A DNA stretch of 64,000 nt from Rotaria sordida (GCA_905250125.1 CAJNOL010000684.1:1-64000), one strand, 5' to 3'; shown: positions 45,612 through 58,812, numbered from the stretch's first letter. The notes: generated by a model not told the origin, from the letters alone. A program made the numbers and translations.

Positions 45612-48600
45612 ATGTCAGAATATAGTGATATTGCTGGAAGCGAAGATGTGATCTCACTTACTTGTGAAAGTCAAGAAACACTCAAGTATTTGTTTAGTTT
45701 TTTTTTTGTATTTTGTTTAATTATTATTGAGTTTTTCTAGTGAACATTCATATCGAACTAAACAATTAGCAAATCGTACTGATAAAAGTACGCCTATGAA
45801 AGGTTATCAAAAAAATTTTACTTTTCATAAAAAATTTTAATATATGATTTTATTATTTATAGATCAAGCAAAAGAAAATCAAAAACCAATCGAACAGGTT
45901 AGATTAATGAAAAAAAAAAGAAAGGTTCTATCAAAAAGATTCGAAACGATTGTGTATTTTTACTAGTGTTGAAAAATCATGAGATAGATTTTAATAGAAA
46001 TTTTCTATGAAATAGTATAATTATTGTTGATGGGCAACTATATTTATCATTGCTACGATTTTCAAGGATTTGTTAAGGTTTCTCGCTGAAAAATCGATCT
46101 CAGACGAGGTGCATTCAAATTCGATGAAATTTTCAGCCCTATATCATGACGTTTTCAGTAGAAGTGCTTTTTTTTGTACAACAATAAAAAGTTGAATTCA
46201 AAAAACATGCAGCACTACAGCTTCACATGCTTTTTCAACAACAAAAACGTAGCAATTGGGCAAAAAACTCGATTTTTTTGACGACAATTGACTTTTTTTT
46301 TTGAGGAGGGCCTTAACATCACAAACTACATAAAGCAAAAACATATTTTTCACAAGTCTTTCTAATTCTTATAAGTTTAATTAGCAACGAATGATAAAAT
46401 ATCTTTTAGGAATTTTAATATTGAAATACAATTCTTTCTTTTACATATAAATTTTGTTCTTTTAAGACATTGAGAATAATATACTAGTTTGAATGGTACC
46501 TTTTCAAATAGTCATTTGGAATAAGACATGAATGATTTATTCAAGAACAAATAAAAATGAAGCATATTTTTATTTTTATTAAAGGTTAATAATGAAGAGG
46601 TTGATGGTATGCAAACAGACGCTCAAAATCGTCCAATTTCAACAGTTAACAATGGAGTATCAACTGAACAACCAACATCTTCGATTGATACTCAGAATAC
46701 CTTAATACCGGATAATGTAGGATAATAAAAAAATCATTCATATTTCATAAATTTGTTTCTTTTTTTCACATTTTAGCCATTTATTATTCGACCACCGTTG
46801 GCTCAATCAACATTAACTGATGAAAGTGGTATTTCAACTGAAAAAGGTAGTACATAATAATCTTACGACAGAAAGTCCTACAACTAATTAATCGCTTTGA
46901 AGTTAAGACTATATGCATCATGTAGACCTAAATGATCTATGTATACCCTAAAAGCTGTTCATTTTCCTTAGCTTATTGCTACTAAGATGCTGCATTTTTC
47001 AAGGTATTTTTTAAGTCAATGCTGTGATTACCCTTAGGGACGCAATCAAATTGTGAAAGTTTCAGATCTTTTGAGTAGCTTGTTGTTTGAAATAAGAAAA
47101 ATGAAATCTGCTGGTTTATATGAGCTTTTATCATATCTGTATCTTAGAATTGGAACAATGAAATGATCTGAAACTTTTGCAATAAACTATTCTCAACGAG
47201 ACTAGTCTCTATGAAATATTTCAAGTCGAAATTCGAAAATGATTTTTCTTGAGAGGGAGCATGGCATTGAATTAAAAAATACTGTAAACATGCAATATCT
47301 CGGCAGCAATAAGCTAAAAGCCCGACCTTTTTTCAGGGTATTCATCATTCATTAGAGTCTAAATGACACACATAGTCTCGACTCAAAAGCAATTTATCAG
47401 TTGAGAGATTCTCTTCGTTAGTATTTTTTTAAATACTTTATTCAACTGATGAATATAGATGTACCATCAGAAAAATCATCGCTAGACGGACAGGTATTAT
47501 TTTGTTTGCAATAATGAATTACGAATATATATGTATAATTGTCTTAATAGAAACCTACTATAATTGATTCGGCATCAAAAACAAAATCAGTTTGTATTCA
47601 TGTAAAAAAAAAAGAAACAGTTTAAGATATGTTTTTCTCTTTCGATTAAGGATTCGAATGTATCTGGACTTGATGCGTCAACTATAACAAATAGTAAGAA
47701 TTATTAATATTTCAAAAATTTGATTTAATTATTTCTTTAGATTTACGACTTTATATTTCACCATCAACTAGTCTTCTTGAAACAACGAATGATGATGCAC
47801 AGTAAGAAATTATTTTATTTATCTAATTTATTTAATTATTTAATGATAGACCGAATTCTGTCAATATATCAACAACAGAAATCGAAGAAAAAAATCAACT
47901 AACAGGTTCTATATTAATTTATACAAAATCTAATAAACTAATAATGATATATATGCCATTTACAGAATTCGATAATAAGCCAAAAGATGAACCAATGGAT
48001 ACAAGTGATGCACAAGCTTCATTAGGTAGTGATGGTATTATTGATTCACAACCTACTTCTGCACTTATTATTGAATCTACTTCAGTTACTGAAAAATCTA
48101 CAAAGGTTCAATCACCTAATCAAAGCAAAGCCATTGTGAGTGTATTATTTTTCTTTTGTACGGATACAGTGACTCCAAAAATTCATCATTTTTGATTCAA
48201 CAACGTCAATAGTAAGAAAAGCACAAAAGTAATTTTTTTTTTCGTAATTTCCTACGGGAAAAAAAGAACTTTTGTATTGTTGCTTAAAATTGATGTAGCT
48301 CAATTAATAAATGTCGTAGAGAGTTTGGGGACATGTGATTTTCTAGAGAATAAGTTGCTCTATCAAACGAAACTTTTATTTTAGGATTTTGATTGCTGAA
48401 AAACTAGCTTTGGGGAATACTGTAAAGGATTTCATTTCCTGTACATGTTTGTTGAAAACAAATTTCGCTATCCGAGTTATTACAGATAAAAAAATAAAAT
48501 AAAATTTTGTATGATCAATTTTTGGAATCACTATATTTATAAATAAAAAACTTTAGATATCACCTGCTTCAAAAGCTTTGTATTCATTGAGTCAACCGGC

Positions 48601-51121
48601 AACAAATAAATTTGAAAGTATTCTTGCTAAATTAGTTGCTTCACCAGGACGACAAACAACTTCAACACATGAAAATGAAAATGAATCAAATATAACAATT
48701 GTAAGAAGTATTTGGTTTTGAATATTGTTTTTTTTTAAATGAATCTATAAAATCTATTTAGCGGGAAGAAGAAGAATTATTTATTAAAGAATATATATCA
48801 AAAGTAGCACGTCGTTATGCTGTTAAAGTTGATCAAAATGGACGAATTATATCACGTGAACTTCTTATTGAAGTAAGATTTTTGTTTTTCAAATATTTTT
48901 CCTTAAACAATGAAGAAAATATTTTGTTTTTTTTCTTTTTATTTTTGAATAGCGTACTGTTGAAGAAAACACAACTACTCGTATAGAATCATGGCCACCA
49001 GAAGAAAAAAAGAATCGTCGTTCAACTACTAAAACTTCTCGAACTACGGAAACTAGTCGAAAAAAACCAACAAAATCAAATGTACCAAAACGAAAGACGA
49101 AAAGTTTGTAAGTATTAAAAGAACTTTCCGATGATCGTCAATTCTCGAGTAGAATTATCTTTTAAATTGTTACACTTCGGATAGAATAGTTCAAATGAAT
49201 GGAGTTGCAAATGACTTGTGCAATGTCTAAGATCATGACAAGCACAAATTGCGTGAGATCTATTTGTCGATTAATGTCCTGAGTGGTTACAACTTTTCAC
49301 TACCGAAGCTAATCAATATTTGCCAGATACTTTCGTAAAAAGAAAACAGAGATCATCTCAAATATATCACTTTCCATTTCTGTAACATGTTCTCATGTAC
49401 AATAAATTACTCGAATTGGTTTTCACTTCTATATTTTTCTATAAATTAGCAGCTTGAAAAAGTAAAAATACTTTGAAAATGTCGAGATCTCATTAATCGC
49501 TGAACCGAGTACAAGTATGAGCTCAGAGTAGACGACGTAGATCTGTTAATATATCATTGAATCTGTACCTGAGATATGCATCAAATGATCCTTGAATAAT
49601 CATTGACTATTTCATTTTGTTTTTCAGAAAACCAAGTTCAAATGTTGTTTCTCCTAAACGATCAAAAGCTGCTCAAAGGTAAATTAAGCATCTGATCTAA
49701 TTGTCTTGAACTTATTTAGTTTTATTAGTGATGATGATGAAGTATCAAAAACAAATACAAATGATGATTCTACTGATGACGACGATGATGATGATGATGA
49801 TGATGATGACGATACACCAACAGATGATGTTAGTGGTGATGAATTTATACCAACATCAAAATATTCTACTGGAAAATCATTAACAAAAGGTTCACGAGTT
49901 TTTGCTAAATGGGTTGATGGTCATTTTTATCCCGGTATTATTGGAAATAGTAATGGTGAAAAGTAAATTACAAAAAAAAAAAACAATATTTTTTTCTAAC
50001 ACTGAAGTTAATTTCTTTGCTTATAGATATATGATTGATTTTGATGATGGTGCTAAACGTTATGTTAAAGCAAATGAAATAATATCTCAAAGTTATTTAG
50101 AAGCTGATCAAAATGTTTTAGCACAAACTCAAGATGGATATTTTGATAATGGAATTATAAAACGTTTAATTAAAAAGAAAAAAACTGGAAAATTAGGTTA
50201 TGTTGTTGAAAAAGATGGAAAAGAAAAATGGTATCCATTACGTTTTATTTCATTAACTCATGAACAAGCTGAACATTTACCAATAGTTAATAATAATAAT
50301 AATAATAATAATACCGAAGGTAATTCATTTTCTAGATTAATCATTTGAATAAATAATTTTGTCTTTTGTTTTTGTTTTTTAGTATCAACAAATATTGTTC
50401 AAGGAAAACGTAAACGAACATTAACAGTACCTCAATCACCAAATAAAAAAACTAAAAGTTCAATTTTTCCATCACCAAATAAAAATCAACGAACGAGTAA
50501 GATAATTGATTCATAGTTATATTTGACTTTTCTTTTTCTAAAATCAATTCTAGCATATACACCAACACGTCAAACAAAATTATTTAATACGATGTATTTT
50601 CTTCTTACGGGTTTCAATGGTAGAATATCGTTATATTTCTTCGTTGTTTTTTTTTTTTTGTATTGAAAAGTTTTCTTTTTAGATTCAATAGATATGCGAC
50701 ATAAAGTTCAAGATTCAATTGAAAGTCATGGTGGAAGAGTAATTGAAAAAATGCCAGCTGCTGTATGAATAAAACATTAATCATATCTATAATTTTGTTT
50801 TCATACTGTTTTTGTTTCTATTAGAATCGACGTGATAATGTTTATTTAATATCTGATGTAGCACGTAAAACAGCGAAATTTCTCGATGCAAAAAAATTAA
50901 ATATTCCTTGTGTAAATTATGAATGGATTAATGAATCTATTGAAAAAGTAAAAAAAAAAAAAAACAAGATTTGAATGAATATTATAATGATTAAAAAATT
51001 AATAATAATAATTTTTTTGTTTTAGGGTGAAATTCAAGATTGGGAGACACATAAATTAGTTTTACTTGAAAAAGAAACGAAAACAAATAATGATAACATC
51101 GATGAAGATCAAGAAGATTAG
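45612..51121 (+). CDS. TP53BP1: TP53BP1-like DNA-damage mediator with tandem Tudor and a single BRCT
   Basis: Twenty-two exons: 45612-45685, 45741-45802, 45863-45897, 46585-46716, 46777-46846, 47459-47493, 47551-47589, 47651-47693, 47741-47801, 47850-47905, 47966-48135, 48557-48700, 48762-48872, 48953-49107, 49628-49678, 49729-49962, 50027-50319, 50383-50496, 50554-50619, 50683-50762, 50825-50947, 51026-51121; phases agree; 747 aa (vertebrate about 1970). A long Ser/Thr-rich disordered part with several SQ/TQ sites, a 13-residue Asp run, then tandem Tudor (SRVFAKWVDGHFYPGII ... YMIDFDDGAKRYV ... YFDNGIIKRL), a basic VQGKRKR segment as in 53BP1, and one BRCT (MYFLLTGFN ... VNYEWINESIE). In vertebrates 53BP1 binds H4K20me2 and directs double-strand-break repair. 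Acceptor 49729 could instead be 49720, also in frame. Confidence 0.88.
46876..47408. repeat. Foldback element 3: 530-bp palindrome filling an intron of the TP53BP1-like gene
   Basis: Left arm about 46876-47040 and right arm about 47240-47408 are reverse complements (landmarks CAACTAATTAATCGCTTT against CAACTGATAAATTGCTTT; CTTAGCTTATTGCTACTA against TTTAGCTTATTGCTGCCG). The element occupies nearly the whole 612-bp intron (46847-47458). A single arm of the same family is in PKD2-B at 19431-19580. Confidence 0.7.
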
Positions 51122-51748
51122 TAATATATACTATGTCAGATCTATTTTATTTGTTGTGCAGATAGATACAAATTAGTTATATATTCTCTTTATATTTTTC
51201 TGTATGTTGTAACATATTCGTTAGGATATGAAGTTAAAATAAATGATAGAATATACTTAATAATTAATTTTGATTATATATTTAAAAAAGGGTATTCTTG
51301 AAAATCGTTTTGTTTTATATATCTACTCTCCAAACATTGCTCTTTCAAACAAAAAAAAATGTTGAAGTCAATCTGATGTTACATTGTTGATAAAATAGAT
51401 TTCGATATTCTTTCAAAGACTTTTGCATGGTTTATTAATTAAAAGAAAATTTTCTTTGTGATTATCATCTTTGAAAGGACTCTTATAAAAAGTACGCATT
51501 CTTATTGTGTATTTTATCATTGTTTTTGTTATTTCTAATAAAACTTTTGTTATCTGATAAAGTTTGATAGAGGAATGTTCTAAATGACTTCATAAAAAAA
51601 AAGTCATGTACAATTGAAAAATGACATCTACCGACTCAAATTAAAACTCTTCGACTTCTGAATCATCAAATCTCCAATGATAAATATTATTATGTAAGAA
51701 AATTAATTTAAATAGAAATTTTTCTTTACTCTTATTATTAATTTAATT
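51122..51748. other. Intergenic spacer after the TP53BP1-like gene
   Basis: About 630 bp of AT-rich DNA; likely holds the 3' UTR of the preceding gene (an AATAAA-like signal near 51237). Nothing else seen. Confidence 0.4.
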
Positions 51749-52700
51749 ATGAGTGGTTTAAGAAAATCACTACCTATACATAAACCGATAACAACAATAG
51801 ATCAAAATCTTGAAGATGGAGACGACGAAAAAGTATTTGTTACATCAAAATATAAAAAAATGATTCCACCAATAGTATTAACTAAATGTCCATTAACGGA
51901 CGATTATGATGCGCAAGAAACAATCACACTAAAAAAACAGACAAAAGAAAAAAATCATCAACAAAGAAAGCTATTACAAAATCAAAAGGTAAAAGACTGA
52001 GAAACCAAATAATCTAAGTAATGATGAAAATGCAACACTATTTAATGGTACTTATAGTCTAACGATAAAAACTATAATTAATAATGAAGTTGAAGTAAAA
52101 TTAACAAGTGATGAAGTTACTGAAATTCAAGGAAAACGAAAAAAAATCTGAATTCTAAAGAGCATTAATTAGAACTTCAATTAAAACGTGTATTTAAAAA
52201 AAATTTTTACAAAACCATACACATCATATTGTTTGTAATGTTGACCATGGTCTTTGATTTAATAGAAACATATATAAATAATCAAGAATTACGTTCGCTT
52301 ATGTTTTCATGATTGGACGAATCAATAATAAAAATACTTATTTATAATAGTAAAACAACAAATATAAATGATATGCATCAACTTGTCAAAAGTATTTTAG
52401 TGAAATTATTATTCTTATTCATAAATCATCCATTAATGAAGAAGAAAATCAACCAATAACGATGAAAAAATTATTTCAAGCTATGATTGAGCAGCTTACA
52501 AATACTTTATCACCAATACAAGTTAATCTTATTCTTTGCCTATCGAATAGTCTAGCCATGAAAAGGGTGGTCAATAGCAGTTGGAACACATTTATATTCT
52601 TTTTTTGCAACGATATTTTGATCAATAAAACAAAATGTGGCAGAATGGTTAGTTTCAAGCAGTTACTTCCAATCAAATACGATGCCAAACTATCTCAGTA
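51749..52700 (+). pseudogene. Decayed or unrecognised gene fragment
   Basis: An 83-codon frame at 51749-52000 (MSGLRKSLPIHKPITTIDQN, with CPLTDDYDAQETITLKK further on) has codon use like the neighbouring genes. The same style of sequence continues to about 52540, but in shifting frames broken by stops: for example a stretch NATLFNGTYSLTIKTIINNE, then one with NNQELRSLMFS, and LFQAMIEQLTNTLSPIQVNL at about 52470-52530. This is what an inactivated gene with frameshifts and nonsense changes looks like. The alternative is a gene with introns I have not resolved. No family recognised. Confidence 0.4.
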
Positions 52701-52820
52701 ATAATTGACACCTAAAAATCTTTCGCAAAGCTTTCAATTACACTGTCAATTATTAGTATTTTTCTGTTTATTTTGTATACAAATATATATATATATATAT
52801 ATAATGATTAAAACAATTCA

Positions 52821-55185
52821 TTAAATTTCAATTCTATCAAAATCACTGTTTTCTTGAATCCAATCAATATAATTTGATACTCGTGTATAAATGCCCGGTT
52901 TCATTGGACTAGCACATTGTTCACCATAAGAAACAATACCATCAATACTATAATATAATATATTTGATAAATTTCGTTGAATATATAAGCCACCACCACT
53001 ATCACCTTGACATGTATCACGTTCTCCATTCAAATCACCACAACATATTTGTGTATTCCAATTTTTTTTTGTTGATGGTGCAACATTAGTACAAAATTCG
53101 TTGGGATATATAGTTAGATTAACTTGTCTAAGAATAGATGAGCCTGAAAAAAAAAAAGAATCAAGGAATATAAACATTAATGAATATTTTTCTTTTTTTT
53201 TTCGACAACTTTCACCTTTATTTGCACCTGGAAAAGTATCACCAAAACCAACAACAATACCTATTGTATTTATTTCAGATAATAAATAAGGTAAACAAGC
53301 AAATTGAACTTTAGGTGATGGTCGTAGATAGTCTTCAAGTTTAAGAATTGCAATATCATTAAGTAAATGTCTATCATTATAAAATGGATGCTTAGAAAAA
53401 AAAGAATTATATAGATATATTATTATCAATATATTTGTTAATTTTTATTTTATCTTACTAGAATTACTTGAAGAACTTTTACAATACGTCGTTCAGTTGC
53501 TTTTCGTCGATCATATAAACCTACACTAACTTCTAACGTCTAAATAAAAATTGAACATATAAATATTGTCTAATGAATAAACCTACACTTTCGATATTTG
53601 AATAATATTTATTCCAGACAATAGAAACTGCAAATGTTTTATAATCGAATCTAAAAGATAAGATTTTTAACCATTGAAAAGTTTCAGTTTAATATCATGT
53701 AATCTGTATAATGTTTACAAAGATATTTTCATAGAATATTCGATCGTTTAGTCTGCATCTATTTCTTCAATGGTGAAAGAATTCTTCTAACTAAATCTTT
53801 CTAGAAAAATTCTTGGAGATTCCGAATAGAATTCCTCAGAGATCTGCAAGGACTTCATAAAAATTTGGGAATGAACTCAGGAGAAATACGTAAAAATAGT
53901 AAGAAGTCCTTAAATATCTTATGGATACTAGAATTGACTCCTATATTCGTTGGTATAATAATTTGAAGTTTCTTTGCATTCTTATAAATTGGAATTTATC
54001 TGATGGACAAAAAAAAAGAATTTTAGTTTTTCCAAGAATTCGTTCCGCCAGAGTCTCTGCCAATGCTTTATCTTAGTAGAATAGTGAGTGACTCGTTTTA
54101 AAAGTTAGTTCATGTCAAAATAATGACTAGATGTTCGAAAAGTGCAAGCAGAAAAAGGAAATATCCTGGACAAAGAAAATTCTATCTTATGAATCTTCGC
54201 TGTCTAATATAATTCTACAGTCGCAAAGCTGAACAATGAATAAGCTGTTACATTCCTTTATAAATTTCTTGGATAATCATTAAGGGAACTTACGTATCAC
54301 CGGCTGTTTTCAAACAATGCGCCTAAAAAATAGTTATTTTATAGTTTTCAAACGATTCACATATTAGAACAGACCGCAGTTAAAATTGTCTTATGATTAA
54401 TTAATGTTCCTCCACACATCCACGATGCTGAAATCTAAATAATATAAAAACAGATATAGATATTTGTTTTTTTGAAATTTCGATTTATGAATTATTACTA
54501 AACAAGATCTATTATTTAGTGTAACTATTCTCTTATATTGTTGTCGAATAAGAACAGCAAACGGCCAACTATATTCACTAGCTTCTACTCCACCAATAAT
54601 ACGAGCATTCGGTCGAGTATACGTTATTCCACATTCTGCAAAAACAAAAAAATAAAAAATAATTAATACATCTTGTAGTTGAATTGGAAAACTATTATTG
54701 AATTACCATCACAAACTGTTCGACCATTACCAGCAGTATTAGAATCACAAATACATTGTCCTTTGAATAGTGATCGATTGATGCATCCTGTCGCTCGTGA
54801 ATGACATTTTATAAAGAGACATGGTTCTAAGAAAATATTGAAATTGATTAAAAAAAAATATTTTATTATTAATAATCAAAAAAAAAACACAATTAAATAG
54901 ATCATATTGAAATATATAATAATTAAACTATCACATCATCGATAAATATTTGTTAACTTTACTTTACTATTAAGTTGTAATAATTAGTTAATAACATACT
55001 TATACTAGCAAGTACAATCAATATTATGGTTGTTACAAGTAATATTGTAAAAATAACAAATATAACAATAATAAATCGTCTCTTACTTCAATAAAAACAA
55101 ACAAGATTCTTAAGTATTTTATTAAATTTTTCTTTTACTTTGAACAATGATCGCAGATAGATGATGAATGTGATATATTGAACAT
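52821..55185 (-). CDS. Type II transmembrane trypsin-like serine protease
   Basis: Exons 55185-55139, 55085-55000, 54826-54707, 54635-54499, 54434-54375, 54322-54294, 53650-53587, 53539-53459, 53390-53216, 53143-52821; phases agree; 373 aa. Short cytosolic N-terminus (MFNISHSSSICDHC), signal anchor IIVIFVIFTILLVTTIILIV, a small Cys-rich EGF-like module (CLFIKCHSRATGC ... GQCICDSNTAGNGRTVCD), then the protease domain: activation site ARIIGGVEASEYSWPF, His in LTAAHCL, Asp in LLNDIAILKL, Ser in DTCQGDSGGGL. Asp six residues before the Ser predicts cleavage after Arg/Lys. The zymogen Cys (ECGITYTRP) could tether the chains. Acts at the cell surface or shed outside; substrate unknown. An AG lies six bases before the chosen ATG; a further 5' exon cannot be excluded. 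The intron at 54293-53651 is 643 bp. Confidence 0.9.
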
Positions 55186-56708
55186 TTGATTCTAAAATAG
55201 ATAAGAAAAAATCTATTATCTTTTGTAAATTTTTCTTTATTTATTTACATTCATTTCATTGACATAAAAATTTCGAATGTGTGAATGGAAAAAAAAATAA
55301 TATACATTACAATCTCATCATTCACTTGTTGATATAATGTTGAACAAAATTAAGCTTACGATCGTTGTAGAAGAAACAAAGATAAGTGCTGTGCGACGAC
55401 ATTCAAATCAAGGATATAATGACGACAAAGACATGAGGAAAAAATGAATAAAGAATATGAGAAAAGGAGAAGAAAAAAAAGAAACTCATAATGTCTTTAG
55501 TAAATTGTCTCACACTCATAACGGGCTTCCTTTTTATTTCTTTGAAAAACGATTCAAGTAGAATTGTTCGTAGTAATGTATATTTATTATATATACGTTC
55601 ATTGATAGGTAAAGTTAATGATTGTCCTTCGTCGTTCAGTCAAACGAATATGAATGAATATCATTATATGGACATTTGTCATTACGTAGAATAAGTACTT
55701 CAATCTTCAACTTTTTATAAATGAGAATCAGTCAATTTTTAATGATTAATGATGTTAAAAAATGTCTGTTTTCTAAAAGAATTTAATTATCATTAATAAA
55801 CTGTCTTTGAAAAACTTGAAGATATTGTGCCATCATGTAAAAATCAAACATAGATTAAAATAGATGTTTAGGTGGTGGTCAAGTTTCATTATTGTTTTGA
55901 ACTATTTATATTTTAAAAGTGACAAAATCTCATCAAATCTAAGAGTAATTGTACGCTTCCATTATGTTATATGTTTTTGTTGACAATTCTACAAAAGAAA
56001 AGTCTCATATGATAGTAAATGAGATTGAAATGTATTATTTCTCAAATAATAATACTAATAAAAAGAAAAGATAACCTTTTCGATGATGTTACTATATACT
56101 ATACACAAAAAGTATTTATCTAATCGAACCAAGTAACGAAGAAATCTGTGCATTTCATTTTTCTTCTTTGTTAATAATCATTCATCATCAGTGCTAGTCA
56201 ATTTTATTATACTTGTCACAATGATGATCTAACAAAAGTTAAAACCTTAATATCATCAATGATTACATAAAAAATCAATCATATATAGAATTAAATGTTA
56301 CCATTGCTACTCATGTTACAGAATTTTTTGGTTATATCGGTATAGTTTGTCTTCTTGAACAAGATGATCAGTGGTTTATCCAGATATTCTCTTCCAGAAG
56401 GGTGAACACCTTTTTTTAGGAACATACACTTATAGTACGGGGTATAATAATTATAATCCCAAACTTCAGAAGAGTGCTGCCCTCAACGATAAACGTAATC
56501 AGTAGAATAGATTCGAAAAACTATGCTTGCGCGAAGAAAAAGCACTGGACATCATTCAGTTCTTTGAAAAGACTATCATTTTCCCATGCAGTAATAGTGG
56601 CAAGATCGCTTGCATGCTTTTGAACTATTTTTTACTACCTTAAATTTTATTTTTGTGATCAACATTTACCAAGTTTGTTTTATGTGATTCACAAACAAAA
56701 AATACTTA

Positions 56709-57328
56709 CGAGGAAACATTCTCAAGTGATTCGGTCCGTTTGTTCTCATATTTTACTAATATGTAGGAGATCACTGGAGTAGCGTAACGTCTAAAAGTTT
56801 TCTGATCATGCTTAGATTTGGTAGAGGTAACAACTTTTTAGTAGATTCGTCCTGCAGAAGTCCAATTTTCGAAAAAAATTATATTTGGGAATTTCGATCC
56901 GAAACTTTGTACACATGTCTGTCTCGATTAGACTATTTCATATACAGAGTTTCATCAGTCTTGGATATCTCATAGTCAAGATATGGACTTCTCAACATAT
57001 CCACGCTTATCTTCAATTGCTGTCAAAGATAGAAATATATTGAGAAAGCCATGCCTTGGCCATGAGATGGTCAAAAATGATGAAACTTTGTATTGAAATA
57101 GTCTAATCAAGACCTTTATGTCTACAAAGTTTCAGATCGAAATTCATACATATATTGTTTTTTCAAAAAAACTAGATTCCTTTAAAATGAATCTATTAAA
57201 AAGTCGCTACCGTGACCAAATCTAAGCAAGAGCAGGAAACCTTTAGAGGTCACACTACTCTAGTAGTCTCCTACAGACCGGTAAAATATGAAGACAAACA
57301 GAGCGGACCATTTGGGAATGCTTCCTCG
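56709..57328. repeat. Foldback element 4: 620-bp palindrome with almost no spacer
   Basis: Left arm 56709-57010 and right arm 57020-57328 are reverse complements at about 75-80% over their full length, centred near 57015. Landmarks: CGAGGAAACATTCTCAAGTG at the left end against its counterpart CATTTGGGAATGCTTCCTCG at the right; CTTAGATTTGGT, GAAACTTTGTA and GATTAGACTATTTCA internally. A fragment of the same terminus is at about 12979-13020. No coding capacity; typical of foldback or MITE elements. Confidence 0.75.
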
Positions 57329-57587
57329 CCACTGCTGAATGATTGCACAATAACACATTCGACCTAATGAAACCCATCAGTGTGTTCCCCTATATTTTAA
57401 TAAAAAAACTTAATAGAAAAACACTTTCTTTGCCTTTTTTCTCAGGTAGGAGGTTACACGTAATGTGTCATCTGCTCTGCCTTCGCTATTATTGGAATGA
57501 TGTATTGCATAGTATGATGCTTCTCATTAGAATTCGATATTGGAATTCGATTCTGTTTTATTTCATGCTTGTAAATTGACATCATCA

Positions 57588-57722
57588 TCAGTAATGTCGT
57601 CCGCAGCACTTGACGATTCAAATTCCATCTAGGCAAAATCATTGTCTAAACCATTCATTACACTCAGTGAGTTATCATTGTCGCTGTCTCCTACATTAGT
57701 TTCATCAATCGGCATATAATTC
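57588..57722 (-). pseudogene. Short acidic frame interrupted by a stop
   Basis: On the minus strand, a frame from about 57722 reads NYMPIDETNVGDSDNDNSLS and continues acidic, meets one TAG near 57631, and continues in the same frame through MEFESSSAADDITDDDVNLQ before a final stop. Acidic N-termini of this kind occur in transposases and many other proteins, so the origin cannot be assigned. Reported only as a likely coding remnant. Confidence 0.2.
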
Positions 57723-58812
57723 ATAGCAAAATTTATCTGAAAAGCAACGCAAATATACGTATCTCAACATCATAAAAGGAGTTTATATTGTTTGAAACAC
57801 GTCAATGGCATATATTTTGAATTGGAGTCAGATAATCTGAAGAAATTGCGTAGTATATTATAATAAAATTAGAATATGATAGAGAGTATTGTAGAGATAG
57901 TCGAATAGCCACCACTTTTTCTTTCGATTTTCTTTCTCCTTCTTTCCTTCTTTTGAAGAAAAACAGTTGTTTTTAGACACACGATAGAATAGAGCCAAAG
58001 AGACGACAAAGAAAAGAAAACAAAAGATAAAGTAATCGGGATTTCGCCTATTCTATTTCATTCCAACTGCGCAATACGCCAGAGAAAGAGAACAACAAAA
58101 TTGATAGATCATACAGTTCGTCGAGAAAGGGAACTGTCCATGTGCTGTAACAAACAGAAAAGAAAATCCAACGAGCCAGCACAGAATAAAAAGGCAAACG
58201 AGCGCATTTGTCGAAAGAAAAATGCACACGAAAATGAACCTGTTACAGCTACTCTCTAATAAAATCGAACCAGATTGAATATAATACTAAGCACATATTG
58301 TAAAAAGCGATTGATTCTTATAGTTCAACATATTTTCTGTATACTAATATGTCTATCCAAGTTTTTATGAGGATCTAATCAAATCATCAGAAAACTTTAA
58401 CTGAGTGACGGAAGAGGAAAGAGACAATTCTTTCGGGTTCCGTACTTTCATCCGATTGTTAGCCAGTGATGAAGCCAGTTTTTCTCTATATCGATAGATT
58501 AACATTACATATCGTGGTTTAGCTTAGTGCACATTAAACAAGATTGACACATGAACAAAACGTTTTTATTTCTAATTAGAGATCGTAAATGAAATAAACA
58601 TTTTACATCAAAATATTACTGTAGTCATCGAATAAAATCATTGTTCTTTTGTCTTACATATATAAAATGCGCCTTGACAAAAAGAATAAAAAGTTTTATT
58701 GTCAAAAAATTTCATGATACAATATCACGTACATACAAGTTTTCTGTTATTTTTTAACTATTTTGTAAAATGAAAAACTATTCCATTTCGTTATATACTT
58801 AACAAATAATAA

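Larger units (their letters stand above)
55186..58812. other. 3.6-kb intergenic region with a large palindrome
   Basis: Upstream of the protease and downstream of the SGNH hydrolase. Contents: foldback element at 56709-57328, a broken acidic frame at 57588-57722, and otherwise AT-rich DNA. An open stretch at about 56265-56408 (with HVTEFFGYIGIVCLLEQDDQ) looks faintly protein-like but has no start, splice context or family. Confidence 0.5.

Noticed and set aside
53780-54070. Apparent repeated AATTC/TTGG words in a protease intron
   Set aside because: Short words only; I could not align two arms well enough to call a foldback element.
56265-56408. Protein-like open stretch (HVTEFFGYIGIVCLL...)
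   Set aside because: No start, no splice partner and no family match; too short to claim.
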